Shown here piece by piece: positions 16,216 to 24,403 of a stretch of 64,000 bases of DNA. Position 1 is the stretch's first letter; every line of letters starts with the position of its first letter. Source of the DNA: JABDMH01 sp965223165 (GTDB taxonomy: Bacteria > Bacteroidota > Bacteroidia > Chitinophagales > Saprospiraceae); the NCBI GenBank assembly GCA_965223165.1, contig CBDCVQ010000014.1, positions 310,001 through 374,000 of the forward strand, read 5' to 3'. A program made the position numbers and the translations under genes. The notes below the pieces were generated by a model. That model made no database searches and was not told the DNA's origin. It saw only the letters and a program-made list of their open reading frames with translations.

Positions 16216-17541
16216 TCAATGTTGGAGTGCGGATTTGGGCGGCATCTCTTGGCGGATTCGATTTTTAAATTCGCCCAGCCAGGGCCATAGCATTTGCGCA
16301 TTGAGATCCACCTCCGCCACCGCGACGGGATCTGATTCTGTGGCTTCTGCAACCACGTTTCCCTCCAGATCAAAGATGGCGCTCTTCATGGGGGCATCGT
16401 ACGTGGACGTCACCAGGTAAATTTGATTTTCAATGGCACGGGCCTGCGCCAGGGTCAGGTTGCCACCCCAGATAGGCATGAGGATGATTTCCGCGCCCTG
16501 CATCGCCAGCTGCCTGGCCGATTCTGGGAAAGACACGTCCCAGCAGATCATCATGCCCACTCGTCCAAAGTCGGTGTCAAATACGGGGAAGTCATTCCCC
16601 GGACTTACGCCTCCCTCAATCTCTTCGCGGGGCAACGCCACCTTTCGGTAACGGCCGACCAAATGACCCTGCCGATCCAGCAGGATGGAAGTGTTGTAGA
16701 CAATGTCATCTTCCAATTCAAGTATGCCGGCGACAATGTACAGCCCGTGTTCTTTGGCAAGTCGGCCAAAGTGCTCTGTCGTCGGGCCTGGAATCGGCTC
16801 GGCGACCTCCACATATGTCTTGCCCGTCCCGACCAGCGTCAGTCCTTCTGGCAGGCAGACGATATCTGCCCCATCCTCTGCCGCTTGTGCTACCAGCTTG
16901 CCAAACTGCTGACGATTGGCACTTGGGGTAGATTGCCGAGGACGATGATGAATGGCCGCTAGTTTAACCAGTCGCTTTGCCGGCATCGGCACCTGCTTGG
17001 GTGCTGCCTGTGCAAAATGCACCGTGCCGTCTCCGTCCCATCGATAGATGAGGGCTAGCTCCAGACCTTCGGCCCGATCAGGCTTGGCATACTGCTGGAG
17101 CATGTGGTGCCATGCTCCCCCAGACGCACCACGTCGTGGAAATTCCTTGGGTCCCACCTGCTTTCCCTCCGCGTCTAGCCAAGTGATGGTGCTCAGAATG
17201 CTGCGATGGGGATCGTCCACGTCACTGCTCTTGTAGGGTATATCTATTTCGATCCAATCCATACCTACAACGGAAAACTGCTTGACCCAACTGCCATTGT
17301 CATGTCCTTCCTGAGTACCCCTGATCATCAAGGTGGGAAGATGGTCGTATGTGATCCGATCATCAATGGCATGGTCCGGTGCAATCTCGGTGCGAGGCGA
17401 TTGAAAGGTCCAACCGGATTCCTTCGTTTGGGCGGCAAGCGATGGCGAGGTCAACAGATAACCCACGGACCATGCCAGGACACATACCCAAAGGGAAGGT
17501 TTAAGCGAAGGTGTCCGATGACTGCCCATCGCTCCCATCAC
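16216..17541 (-). CDS. Exported carbon-nitrogen hydrolase (nitrilase superfamily)
   Basis: A protein of 441 residues. A signal peptide (~15-37, SLWVCVLAWSVGYLLTSPSL) is followed by a ~150-residue beta-rich domain that I do not recognise, then the nitrilase fold from ~192. The catalytic triad is Glu232 (CLPEGLTL), Lys300 (GRYRKVALP) and Cys333 (MMICWDVSFPE). Enzymes of this kind hydrolyse amides, nitriles or N-carbamoyl compounds. Export is unusual for a nitrilase and matches the rest of this exported operon. Only one base separates its start from the DUF1501 stop. Confidence 0.9.
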   Translation of the reverse strand: MMGAMGSHRTPSLKPSLWVCVLAWSVGYLLTSPSLAAQTKESGWTFQSPRTEIAPDHAIDDRITYDHLPTLMIRGTQEGHDNGSWVKQFSVVGMDWIEIDIPYKSSDVDDPHRSILSTITWLDAEGKQVGPKEFPRRGASGGAWHHMLQQYAKPDRAEGLELALIYRWDGDGTVHFAQAAPKQVPMPAKRLVKLAAIHHRPRQSTPSANRQQFGKLVAQAAEDGADIVCLPEGLTLVGTGKTYVEVAEPIPGPTTEHFGRLAKEHGLYIVAGILELEDDIVYNTSILLDRQGHLVGRYRKVALPREEIEGGVSPGNDFPVFDTDFGRVGMMICWDVSFPESARQLAMQGAEIILMPIWGGNLTLAQARAIENQIYLVTSTYDAPMKSAIFDLEGNVVAEATESDPVAVAEVDLNAQMLWPWLGEFKNRIRQEMPPKSALQH

Positions 17542-17542
17542 C

Positions 17543-18982
17543 TTATACTAGAATTTCTTGAAGTACCCGACCCCCTACATCTGTCAGACGAATATCACGT
17601 CCGCTAAATCGGAAGGTCAGATGCTCGTGATTGATGCCTAAGAGATGAAGCATCGTGGCATGCAGATCATGGATGGTGGTCGGATGTTCAATCACTCGGT
17701 AGCCATATTCGTCCGTTGTACCAAAGACGCTGCCTCCTCGGATGCCAGCTCCGGCTAACCAAATCGAAAAGGCCGAGGGGTTGTGATCCCGACCGTCCTT
17801 GCCTTGCGCGAAGGGCGTCCGACCAAACTCTCCGGCAAATACTACCAGGGTCGTCTCGAGCAGGCCTCGAGACTTGAGATCCTTGATCAATCCTGCCACG
17901 GGCTGGTCCACGGCAAAGGCATTGTCTTCGTGTCCTTTTTTGAGGCCCTGGTGCTGATCCCAGCGATCGTGACCCGTATTGGGGCAGGTCAATTCGATAA
18001 AGCGAACGCCCCGCTCCACCATTCGCCGGGCCATGAGGCATTGGGCGGCATAGCCCTTCTTGTGCACATTGGTCGTGTCGAGGCCGTATAGCTTTTTTGT
18101 GGCCTCCGTTTCGCCGGAAAGGTCTGTCAGCTCAGGCACAGAGGACTGCATCAGGTAGGCCAGCTCATAGTTTTTGACCGCGGTCTCGATCTGGTCTTCA
18201 TGTCCCAATTGCTTAAGCAAGGACTCATCCATGCGCTTGGCAAAGGCCAATTTTCGCTGTTGCAGCGCATCTTGTGCCTCCAGGGGTAGAATATTAGCCA
18301 AAGGCACGTCGTCCGCCCGCAATATCGACGCTTGGTGACTCGCAGGCAAAAAACCACTCTTAAAGTTGTCCAGTCCTCCGGGCGGAATCAAGCCGCCATC
18401 CAAGACGATGTAGCCCGGCAAATTTTGATTTTCGCTTCCCAGCCCATAGGTGGCCCAGGCGCCCATGCTGGGGCGACCTTGCAGGCCGTGGCCTGTGTGT
18501 AAAAAGTAGTTTGCGTTGGTGTGCTCTGGAAAATCCGACACCATCGACCGGATCACGGCGATGTCGTCGGCACAAGTGGCAATGTGCGGAAAAAGTTCGC
18601 TGATCCAGATGCCCGATTCGCCATATTGTTTGAATGACCAAGGGCTCTTAAGGATCTTGCCGATGTTGTTAAACTGGGTGGCGTCGACTCTAAATTTGTC
18701 ATACGGACTCTGTCCGTTCTCCCTGTCCAATCGTGGCTTAGGATCGAAGGAGTCCACCTGGGAGATCCCCCCATCCATGTACAGGAAGATGACACTCTTG
18801 GCGACCGGTGGATAGTGGGAGGCACTGGCCCTTGCTGAGATCTCGGCAGCGATCGATCGAGGCGGACGGCTGCACCCAAAGGATGACATCATGCTCAGGG
18901 CGGCCAGTCCACCGAAGCCGCTCTTGCACAGCGTTAACATTTCTCTCCGAGTCATATGGGGTCGATCACGCATTCTCTTCAA
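17543..18982 (-). CDS. DUF1501 family exported protein
   Basis: A protein of 479 residues with a Tat-like signal (MTRREMLTLCKSGFGGLAAL). It has the complete DUF1501 pattern: KSVIFLYMDGGISQVDSFDP, SPWSFKQYGESGIWISELFP, IAVIRSMVSDFPEHTNANYF, MARRMVERGVRFIELTCPN, FAGEFGRTPFAQGKDGRDHN and HDLHATMLHLLGINHEHL. The fold is sulfatase/phosphatase-like, but the enzymatic role is not established. These proteins occur next to DUF1549/DUF1553 proteins, as here: it begins one base after that gene ends. A paralogue lies at the start of the window. Confidence 0.93.
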   Translation of the reverse strand: MKRMRDRPHMTRREMLTLCKSGFGGLAALSMMSSFGCSRPPRSIAAEISARASASHYPPVAKSVIFLYMDGGISQVDSFDPKPRLDRENGQSPYDKFRVDATQFNNIGKILKSPWSFKQYGESGIWISELFPHIATCADDIAVIRSMVSDFPEHTNANYFLHTGHGLQGRPSMGAWATYGLGSENQNLPGYIVLDGGLIPPGGLDNFKSGFLPASHQASILRADDVPLANILPLEAQDALQQRKLAFAKRMDESLLKQLGHEDQIETAVKNYELAYLMQSSVPELTDLSGETEATKKLYGLDTTNVHKKGYAAQCLMARRMVERGVRFIELTCPNTGHDRWDQHQGLKKGHEDNAFAVDQPVAGLIKDLKSRGLLETTLVVFAGEFGRTPFAQGKDGRDHNPSAFSIWLAGAGIRGGSVFGTTDEYGYRVIEHPTTIHDLHATMLHLLGINHEHLTFRFSGRDIRLTDVGGRVLQEILV

Positions 18983-18983
18983 A

Positions 18984-21974
18984 TTACAACAAATAGATAA
19001 ACTCCTTCAGGTTGAATATGGAGTGGCAATAGTCCGTCCATACCTCCGAACTCGATAGCGCTTCAGCAGCATCAATGCCGTACAACTCGGCCTGCTGCCG
19101 CATAAATTCCTGGGCATCTTCAATTTCCTTGGCCGTCGGCGTACGTGAGAAAGCCGTCTGGTAGATAAGTTTGACGGCCTCCGCAACATTTTCTGGCTCG
19201 ATGGGCAACGCTTCCGCCCATAGGGCCGCCTGCTGCTGGATAAAGGGATCATTCAGCAAATTGAGGGATTGCGCCGGTACGTTGGTAGCATTTCGATTGC
19301 CAAACGTGCTAAAGGGAATCGGCATATCAAAGCTGAGCATCATCGGAGGCAGAAAGTTGCGCAGCAAGGCCTGATAAATCGACCGCCTGCCAGCCCCGTC
19401 CAGGGGTCCCGATGCCGGAGGTCTGCCCCTGCCTCTCAAAAATTCGTCCAGATGAATAGGTATGCTAGGACCGTACATCGTCAGGTCCAGGCTTCCAGCA
19501 CAGGCAAGTACCGCGTCGCGAATGGCCTCTGCCTCCAGCCTGCGCACCGGGTAGGCATGCAAAAACCGGTTTTCGGGATCGATCGCTGTATTTGAGGTGT
19601 CGATCGCCGTCGATCGCTGAAAAGCCTCTGACATCACCATGTACTTGATCATTTTCTTGACCGACCAGCCATCTCGAGCAAACTTGACGGCCAGGTGATC
19701 CAGCAAGGCAGGATGCGAGGGCAAACTCCCTTGAAGGCCAAAGTTGTCTACCGTCTCCACAATTCCTCTCCCAAAAAGATGATGCCAGATCCGATTCACC
19801 ATCACCCTCGCTGTCAAGGGATTATCCGGACTCGCGATAGCCTCGGCAAAGGCGAGCCGGGCGTTCTTCTGATCAAAGGATGCTTCATCGGTGCCCAGAC
19901 TGCTCAGGAATGCGTGGGGGACTTTCTCTTCGGATAGATCCTTGTGACTGCCCCGAATGAATACGGGACTCTCGATGTCATCCCCCGCGGTGACGCCGGC
20001 CAAGGTCAACGAGTCATACATGGATCGACCGAGCTCATTTACAGCCCGGGCCTTTGCCGCCAATGTACGCTTGAGATTATTTGATGCCGGTAGTCGTTGA
20101 ATCGCCCTGGACAGCGCGACCACTTGACCGGTAGAGAGCTGCCCGTCTTCTGCCCAACTTTGCACTAACGCATCGTTTATCGGCTGTGACTGATCAACGA
20201 GGACATCCGGAACCTCAGGCGCTATGCTGTCATAGGCAAACGCGTACTCGGCCTCTATCCAAGCCTCGGGATCAATGGCATAAAACTGGCCCTTGCCATC
20301 TTTGACCACATACTCGCCCACAAGCAGCTCAATGTAGGCTTTGGTACCATGCCACATGGAGAGGTCAAAGACGTAGTCCTGCATGTTGCGACGATCGACA
20401 TCCTGCTGGATTCCACCGTAGATGGGATTTTGGATCAATTGAAAATTGTCCATGATGATTCGGACCATCGACTTATGTCCCGCTGCCCGCACCAGCAGCT
20501 TTTCCCTGTCGATCGTGAAGGTAGGCGATCGCAATGCCCCCTGAATGCCGGTGCCGAGGGCGCGACTAGATGCCCTTCCAGGCTTCAACCCCTTGACCGC
20601 GCCGCTCAATGCAAGATCAGGTTCTCCAAGTGTGCTGCGATCTCCAAAGGCCAACCCATCGGAAAACCACCCATCCAGCGTCGGGCCGCGGAAGTCTCCG
20701 ATAAACTCGAAGGGCGCTGCATTGGTCGTCATCGGCTTGGATGGATCATTGGAGTTGCCCCTCAGCGAGACTTCATTGGCTAAGAGCGTCCGTATCTCTC
20801 GCTTGAGCGTCTCCACACTATCCAGCGTGGGCTGGTGGCTGGCAAGTGGGCGACTGGGTACTAGGTGAAACCGAGTGCTCTCAAACATGCCGTACATGGC
20901 ATAATAATCTTTGGTCGGAATGGGATCAAACTTGTGATCATGACAACGCGAGCATGCCACCGTCAGCGCCTGAAATGTCTTGGAGGTCACATCGATCATA
21001 TTATCGATCCTGATCAACTCCTCTTCTTTGACATCGACCGGGCTATGCTTGCCTTCTGCCAGGGTGAGGAACGCCGTGGCTTGATGGCTGTCGTTCTGCC
21101 CATCGATCGATCGCAACTGCTCCGGTGGCAAACAGTCACCGGCCAATTGCTCTTTGACAAACAAGTCGTAAGGCACATCGTGATTAAACGCTCGAATCAG
21201 ATAGTCTCGGTACTGCCAGGAGCCAATGACCGGGTAGTCAAATTCATGTCCTCTGCCGTCGGCATACCGAGCCAGATCCATCCAGTGGCGAGCCCATCGC
21301 TCACCAAAGTGCGGGGATGCCAGATACTCGTCGACCCACCGCTCGTACTGGGAAGGATCATTCGATGCTACGGCTCCCAGCTTCGCCGGATCGGGCGGTA
21401 GCCCCGTCAGTACAAAAGAAAGGCGCCGAAGCAGGTTTTGAGGCTCAGCTTGCCCTGCGGGTTGGAGTCCATGCTGGCTGAGCGACTCGTCAATAAACTG
21501 ATCGATCGGATGGCGATCGGTGCTTGCATCTGCGGCTTGATCGACAGGGGGTATGAAGGCCCAATATTCCTTCCACTCCGCTCCCTGTCTGATCCACTTT
21601 TTGAGCAACGCTTTCTCTCGCGCACTGAGCGTCTTATTGGTGTGTGGTGGAGGCATCTGATAGTCCGGATCTTCGGATGTAATCCGCCGTATGATCTCAC
21701 TCCGATTGGGCCTGCCCGGGGCGATGGCCTGCATGCCGTCGGTCCGCTTGGCGGTCGCCGTCTCCTCCAGATCCAAGCGGAGGTCGGCTTCTCTGCTGCT
21801 GGGGTCCGGACCATGGCATAAAAAGCAATTGTTGGACAGGATAGGCCGAATATGAAAATTGAAATCAACCTGATCTGGCAAGCCGCTGACCTCATCGGCC
21901 GATCCTCCCCAGGACACTAGTCCCAAGGCCGCCACGACCGCTACAACGAGCACCAACACTACCAGCCTACGCAT
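18984..21974 (-). CDS. Cytochrome c-like/DUF1549/DUF1553 exported protein
   Basis: A 996-residue protein, first gene of the six-gene operon. An N-terminal hydrophobic segment (LVVLVLVVAVVAALGLVSWG) is followed by the planctomycete-type cytochrome domain with one CxxCH haem motif (NFHIRPILSNNCFLCHGPDP). DUF1549 follows (HPIDQFIDESLSQHGLQPAG to VACSRCHDHKFDPIPTKDYY, with a second CxxCH). Then comes an insert with a beta-rich carbohydrate-binding-like region (FIGDFRGPTLDGWFSDGLAF onward), and DUF1553 (NPLTARVMVNRIWHHLFGRG, VDNFGLQGSLPSHPALLDHL). The two potential haem sites suggest electron transfer linked to oxidation in the periplasm; the substrate is not known. Confidence 0.92.
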   Translation of the reverse strand: MRRLVVLVLVVAVVAALGLVSWGGSADEVSGLPDQVDFNFHIRPILSNNCFLCHGPDPSSREADLRLDLEETATAKRTDGMQAIAPGRPNRSEIIRRITSEDPDYQMPPPHTNKTLSAREKALLKKWIRQGAEWKEYWAFIPPVDQAADASTDRHPIDQFIDESLSQHGLQPAGQAEPQNLLRRLSFVLTGLPPDPAKLGAVASNDPSQYERWVDEYLASPHFGERWARHWMDLARYADGRGHEFDYPVIGSWQYRDYLIRAFNHDVPYDLFVKEQLAGDCLPPEQLRSIDGQNDSHQATAFLTLAEGKHSPVDVKEEELIRIDNMIDVTSKTFQALTVACSRCHDHKFDPIPTKDYYAMYGMFESTRFHLVPSRPLASHQPTLDSVETLKREIRTLLANEVSLRGNSNDPSKPMTTNAAPFEFIGDFRGPTLDGWFSDGLAFGDRSTLGEPDLALSGAVKGLKPGRASSRALGTGIQGALRSPTFTIDREKLLVRAAGHKSMVRIIMDNFQLIQNPIYGGIQQDVDRRNMQDYVFDLSMWHGTKAYIELLVGEYVVKDGKGQFYAIDPEAWIEAEYAFAYDSIAPEVPDVLVDQSQPINDALVQSWAEDGQLSTGQVVALSRAIQRLPASNNLKRTLAAKARAVNELGRSMYDSLTLAGVTAGDDIESPVFIRGSHKDLSEEKVPHAFLSSLGTDEASFDQKNARLAFAEAIASPDNPLTARVMVNRIWHHLFGRGIVETVDNFGLQGSLPSHPALLDHLAVKFARDGWSVKKMIKYMVMSEAFQRSTAIDTSNTAIDPENRFLHAYPVRRLEAEAIRDAVLACAGSLDLTMYGPSIPIHLDEFLRGRGRPPASGPLDGAGRRSIYQALLRNFLPPMMLSFDMPIPFSTFGNRNATNVPAQSLNLLNDPFIQQQAALWAEALPIEPENVAEAVKLIYQTAFSRTPTAKEIEDAQEFMRQQAELYGIDAAEALSSSEVWTDYCHSIFNLKEFIYLL

Positions 21975-22081
21975 CGAAAGAAATATAGTCCCCTAAATAT
22001 CATAAAATCTCCCGGGCAGATGCCACTGGATTCTCAGGGGTTTTAGTAGCTTCCACCAGCAGACACTAACACCTTGTCCAT

Positions 22082-23101
22082 ATGTCGACGACAGCGATCG
22101 AAGCCCCCTATTTGATCTTTCTGGGTGATGTCGATCAATGGGTCAATGCCAAAACGGGGCAGGGCCTGGTCGACTGGTGTCCGGACAAGTGTGTGGCCCA
22201 GTATCGCTTGCCTGGATGTACGATCGATCTGGGCATACCTGACATGACGATTGCAGAAGCAAAAGAAGCCGGAGTACGCAGCATGGTGATTGGCATCGCC
22301 CCGGTGGGCGGAAATATAAAAGAGGAATGGATCGGAATTTTTGCCGACGCACTGCAGGCAGGTATTCATGTGGTCAATGGGCTCCATACCAGGTTGCTCG
22401 ATTACCCCACCATCCGTCGAGCGGCGGAAGTTAGCCCGGCCAGGGTCATCCAGGTTCGAACCGCGCCAAAAGAGCTCTCAGTCGGCACCGGACGCCAACG
22501 TACCGGTAAGAGAGTCCTGATGGTGGGCACAGACTGTGGGGTCGGTAAGAAGTATAGTGCACTGAGCCTACACCGTGCCATGCAAGCCCGCGGCATCAAC
22601 GCCACATTTCGCGCCACCGGCCAGACAGGCATCATGATATCCGGTGCTGGGATACCTATGGATGCGGTGATTACCGATTTCATCAGTGGCGCCGCCGAAG
22701 CACTGAGTCCCGACAACGATCCCGACCACTGGGATGTGATCGAGGGGCAAGGCGCTTTGCACCACCCCGGCTATGCCGCCGTGAGCCTAGGTATCCTTCA
22801 CGGCTCACAGCCGGATGCCATCGTGTTGTGCCATGAAGCCACACGCGAAGTGGTCGATGGATTTCCCGGCTATTTTGTCGGCAGCATTGCTCAACGTATC
22901 GATGAAGCCCTGTCCTATGGTCGGCTCACCAGCCCTGCCATCTACTGCGCGGGTATTAGCGTGAATACCGCCCGACTCGCTACTGGCCAGCGAGCACCAT
23001 TTCTACGAGACCTCTCCCGAGAGACGGGCCTGCCTTGCGTAGATCCCATGCGTGGGAGTCTCGACCCCATTATTGACCGGCTGCTAAATCCTCCACAATG
23101 A
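22082..23101 (+). CDS. dgcN: DUF1611 protein, DgcN-type D-glutamate N-acetyltransferase
   Basis: A protein of 339 residues. The N-terminal Rossmann-like part (YLIFLGDVDQWVNAKTGQGL) is followed by a P-loop domain with GTDCGVGKKYSAL (149-161) and the conserved segments ATGQTGIMISGAGIPMDAVI and IEGQGALHHPGYAAVSLGIL. This is the DUF1611 family; DgcN members acetylate D-glutamate to N-acetyl-D-glutamate. The stop overlaps the start of the enolase-superfamily epimerase by four bases (ATGA), the arrangement of dgcN-dgcA pairs. Another possible role for the family is with L-Ala-D/L-Glu epimerase in cell-wall peptide recycling. Function is assigned from family and neighbour, not from unique residues. 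Confidence 0.82.
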   Translation: MSTTAIEAPYLIFLGDVDQWVNAKTGQGLVDWCPDKCVAQYRLPGCTIDLGIPDMTIAEAKEAGVRSMVIGIAPVGGNIKEEWIGIFADALQAGIHVVNGLHTRLLDYPTIRRAAEVSPARVIQVRTAPKELSVGTGRQRTGKRVLMVGTDCGVGKKYSALSLHRAMQARGINATFRATGQTGIMISGAGIPMDAVITDFISGAAEALSPDNDPDHWDVIEGQGALHHPGYAAVSLGILHGSQPDAIVLCHEATREVVDGFPGYFVGSIAQRIDEALSYGRLTSPAIYCAGISVNTARLATGQRAPFLRDLSRETGLPCVDPMRGSLDPIIDRLLNPPQ

Positions 23102-24072
23102 ACATTACCACGAAAAAAGACACCTGGGCGCTCAAAAGCCCGTTCACCACGGCTCGCCACTATTACGAGGCCATTGACACCGTCACTGTGCATGTCTCCA
23201 AGGGTGGCCATGAGGGTATCGGAGAGGCCGTCGGAGTCGACCTGGTCGGCGAGAGCGCGGAGTCGATCATCGGCCAGATCAGCGAGTTTGCAACCGGGCT
23301 CCAGGGCTCGCTGGATCACGCGACCTTGCAAGATCAATTGCCGCCTGGCGGTGCGCGCAATGGTCTGGACTGTGCACTATGGGACTGGCAGTGCAAGATG
23401 GAGGGCAAGAGTATCTGGCAATTGCTCGATCTCACACCCACGCCTGTCACCACGGTCTACACGATCCCGCTCCAGTCAGCCGATGACATGGCACAATTGG
23501 CGGAAGATGCCAAGGACTATCCTCATCTAAAGATCAAGCTAGATGACGAGCAGCCAGTGGAAAAGATCAAAGCCATTCGATCGGTCAGACCAAAAGCAAG
23601 TTTGATCATCGATTGCAATCAGGGCTGGGATCTCCACCTCCTCCGGGAGGCTGCCCCCGCCATGCACGACCTAGGCGTACGCATGATCGAGCAACCCCTC
23701 AAAGCCGGGGAGGATGAAGCATTGATCGATTTTCGTAGCCCGGTCCCCCTGTGTGCAGACGAATCATGCAACACGAGCGCCGATCTGGATTATCTGGCTC
23801 CCCGCTACCAGATGGTCAATATCAAGTTGGACAAAACCGGTGGACTGACCGAAGCACTTAAACTGGCTCATCAAGCCATGGATATGCGGCTTGGACTGAT
23901 GGTGGGCAATATGCTTGGCTCCTCCCTTGGCATGGCACCCGCCTTTGTCATTGCCCAATGGTGCAAATTTGTAGACCTCGATGGCCCACTGCTACAACGC
24001 GAGGATCGGCGGCATCCCTTGCAGTATGATCATGCGACGATCGCTGTGCCATCCACGCTCCTTTGGGGGTAA
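23098..24072 (+). CDS. dgcA: Enolase-superfamily racemase/epimerase, DgcA or dipeptide epimerase
   Basis: A protein of 324 residues of the muconate-lactonising subgroup. Active-site residues are visible: Lys145-x-Lys147 (HLKIKLD), metal ligands Asp172 (IIDCNQGW), Glu198 (MIEQPL) and Asp221 (LCADES), and the second base Lys243 (NIKLDKTGG). With DgcN immediately upstream, it most likely converts N-acetyl-D-glutamate to N-acetyl-L-glutamate. The close alternative is an L-Ala-D/L-Glu epimerase of peptidoglycan recycling. Specificity cannot be decided from the sequence, but the overlap with the DUF1611 gene favours a shared pathway. Confidence 0.85.
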   Translation: MNITTKKDTWALKSPFTTARHYYEAIDTVTVHVSKGGHEGIGEAVGVDLVGESAESIIGQISEFATGLQGSLDHATLQDQLPPGGARNGLDCALWDWQCKMEGKSIWQLLDLTPTPVTTVYTIPLQSADDMAQLAEDAKDYPHLKIKLDDEQPVEKIKAIRSVRPKASLIIDCNQGWDLHLLREAAPAMHDLGVRMIEQPLKAGEDEALIDFRSPVPLCADESCNTSADLDYLAPRYQMVNIKLDKTGGLTEALKLAHQAMDMRLGLMVGNMLGSSLGMAPAFVIAQWCKFVDLDGPLLQREDRRHPLQYDHATIAVPSTLLWG

Positions 24073-24131
24073 GTGATCCGTTCAAATCGACTCGATTGGT
24101 ACTATTCCGCCCCTTTGCACACATCATGGAA

Positions 24132-24355
24132 CTATTAGGGCTTCGCACTAAATCTTGTTGCTAATTCTAATGTCTTTGGTCCGCCTACTTCGTTGCAAAG
24201 CCTCGCCATAGCTACGGCTTAGCCACCCACCCGCTTTCGCGGTTCCCTCACTTCTCGCATTGTCATGCTCGACCCTACGAGATCGTTTGGTCATGCCTCG
24301 TCTGCGCACAAAATCCTATGAGTTATTCAACATACCTAATGCGAACCTCCACTAG
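24132..24355. mobile_element. MITE-like repeat element, copy 2
   Basis: This 224-base element matches the one at 7420-7650 over its whole length, in the same orientation. The ends are ctattagggcttcgcactaa and, read on the opposite strand, ctagtggaggttcgcattag, again imperfect terminal inverted repeats. Compared with copy 1 it lacks about seven bases after 'agctacggct' and a few near the right end. It lies between DgcA and the Septu-like pair and ends 48 bases before the ATPase start. It is non-coding. Confidence 0.7.
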
Positions 24356-24403
24356 CCCACCATTTGCCTATCTTTACTTTGACAGCGCCCGGCAGGCAGA
24401 TCC

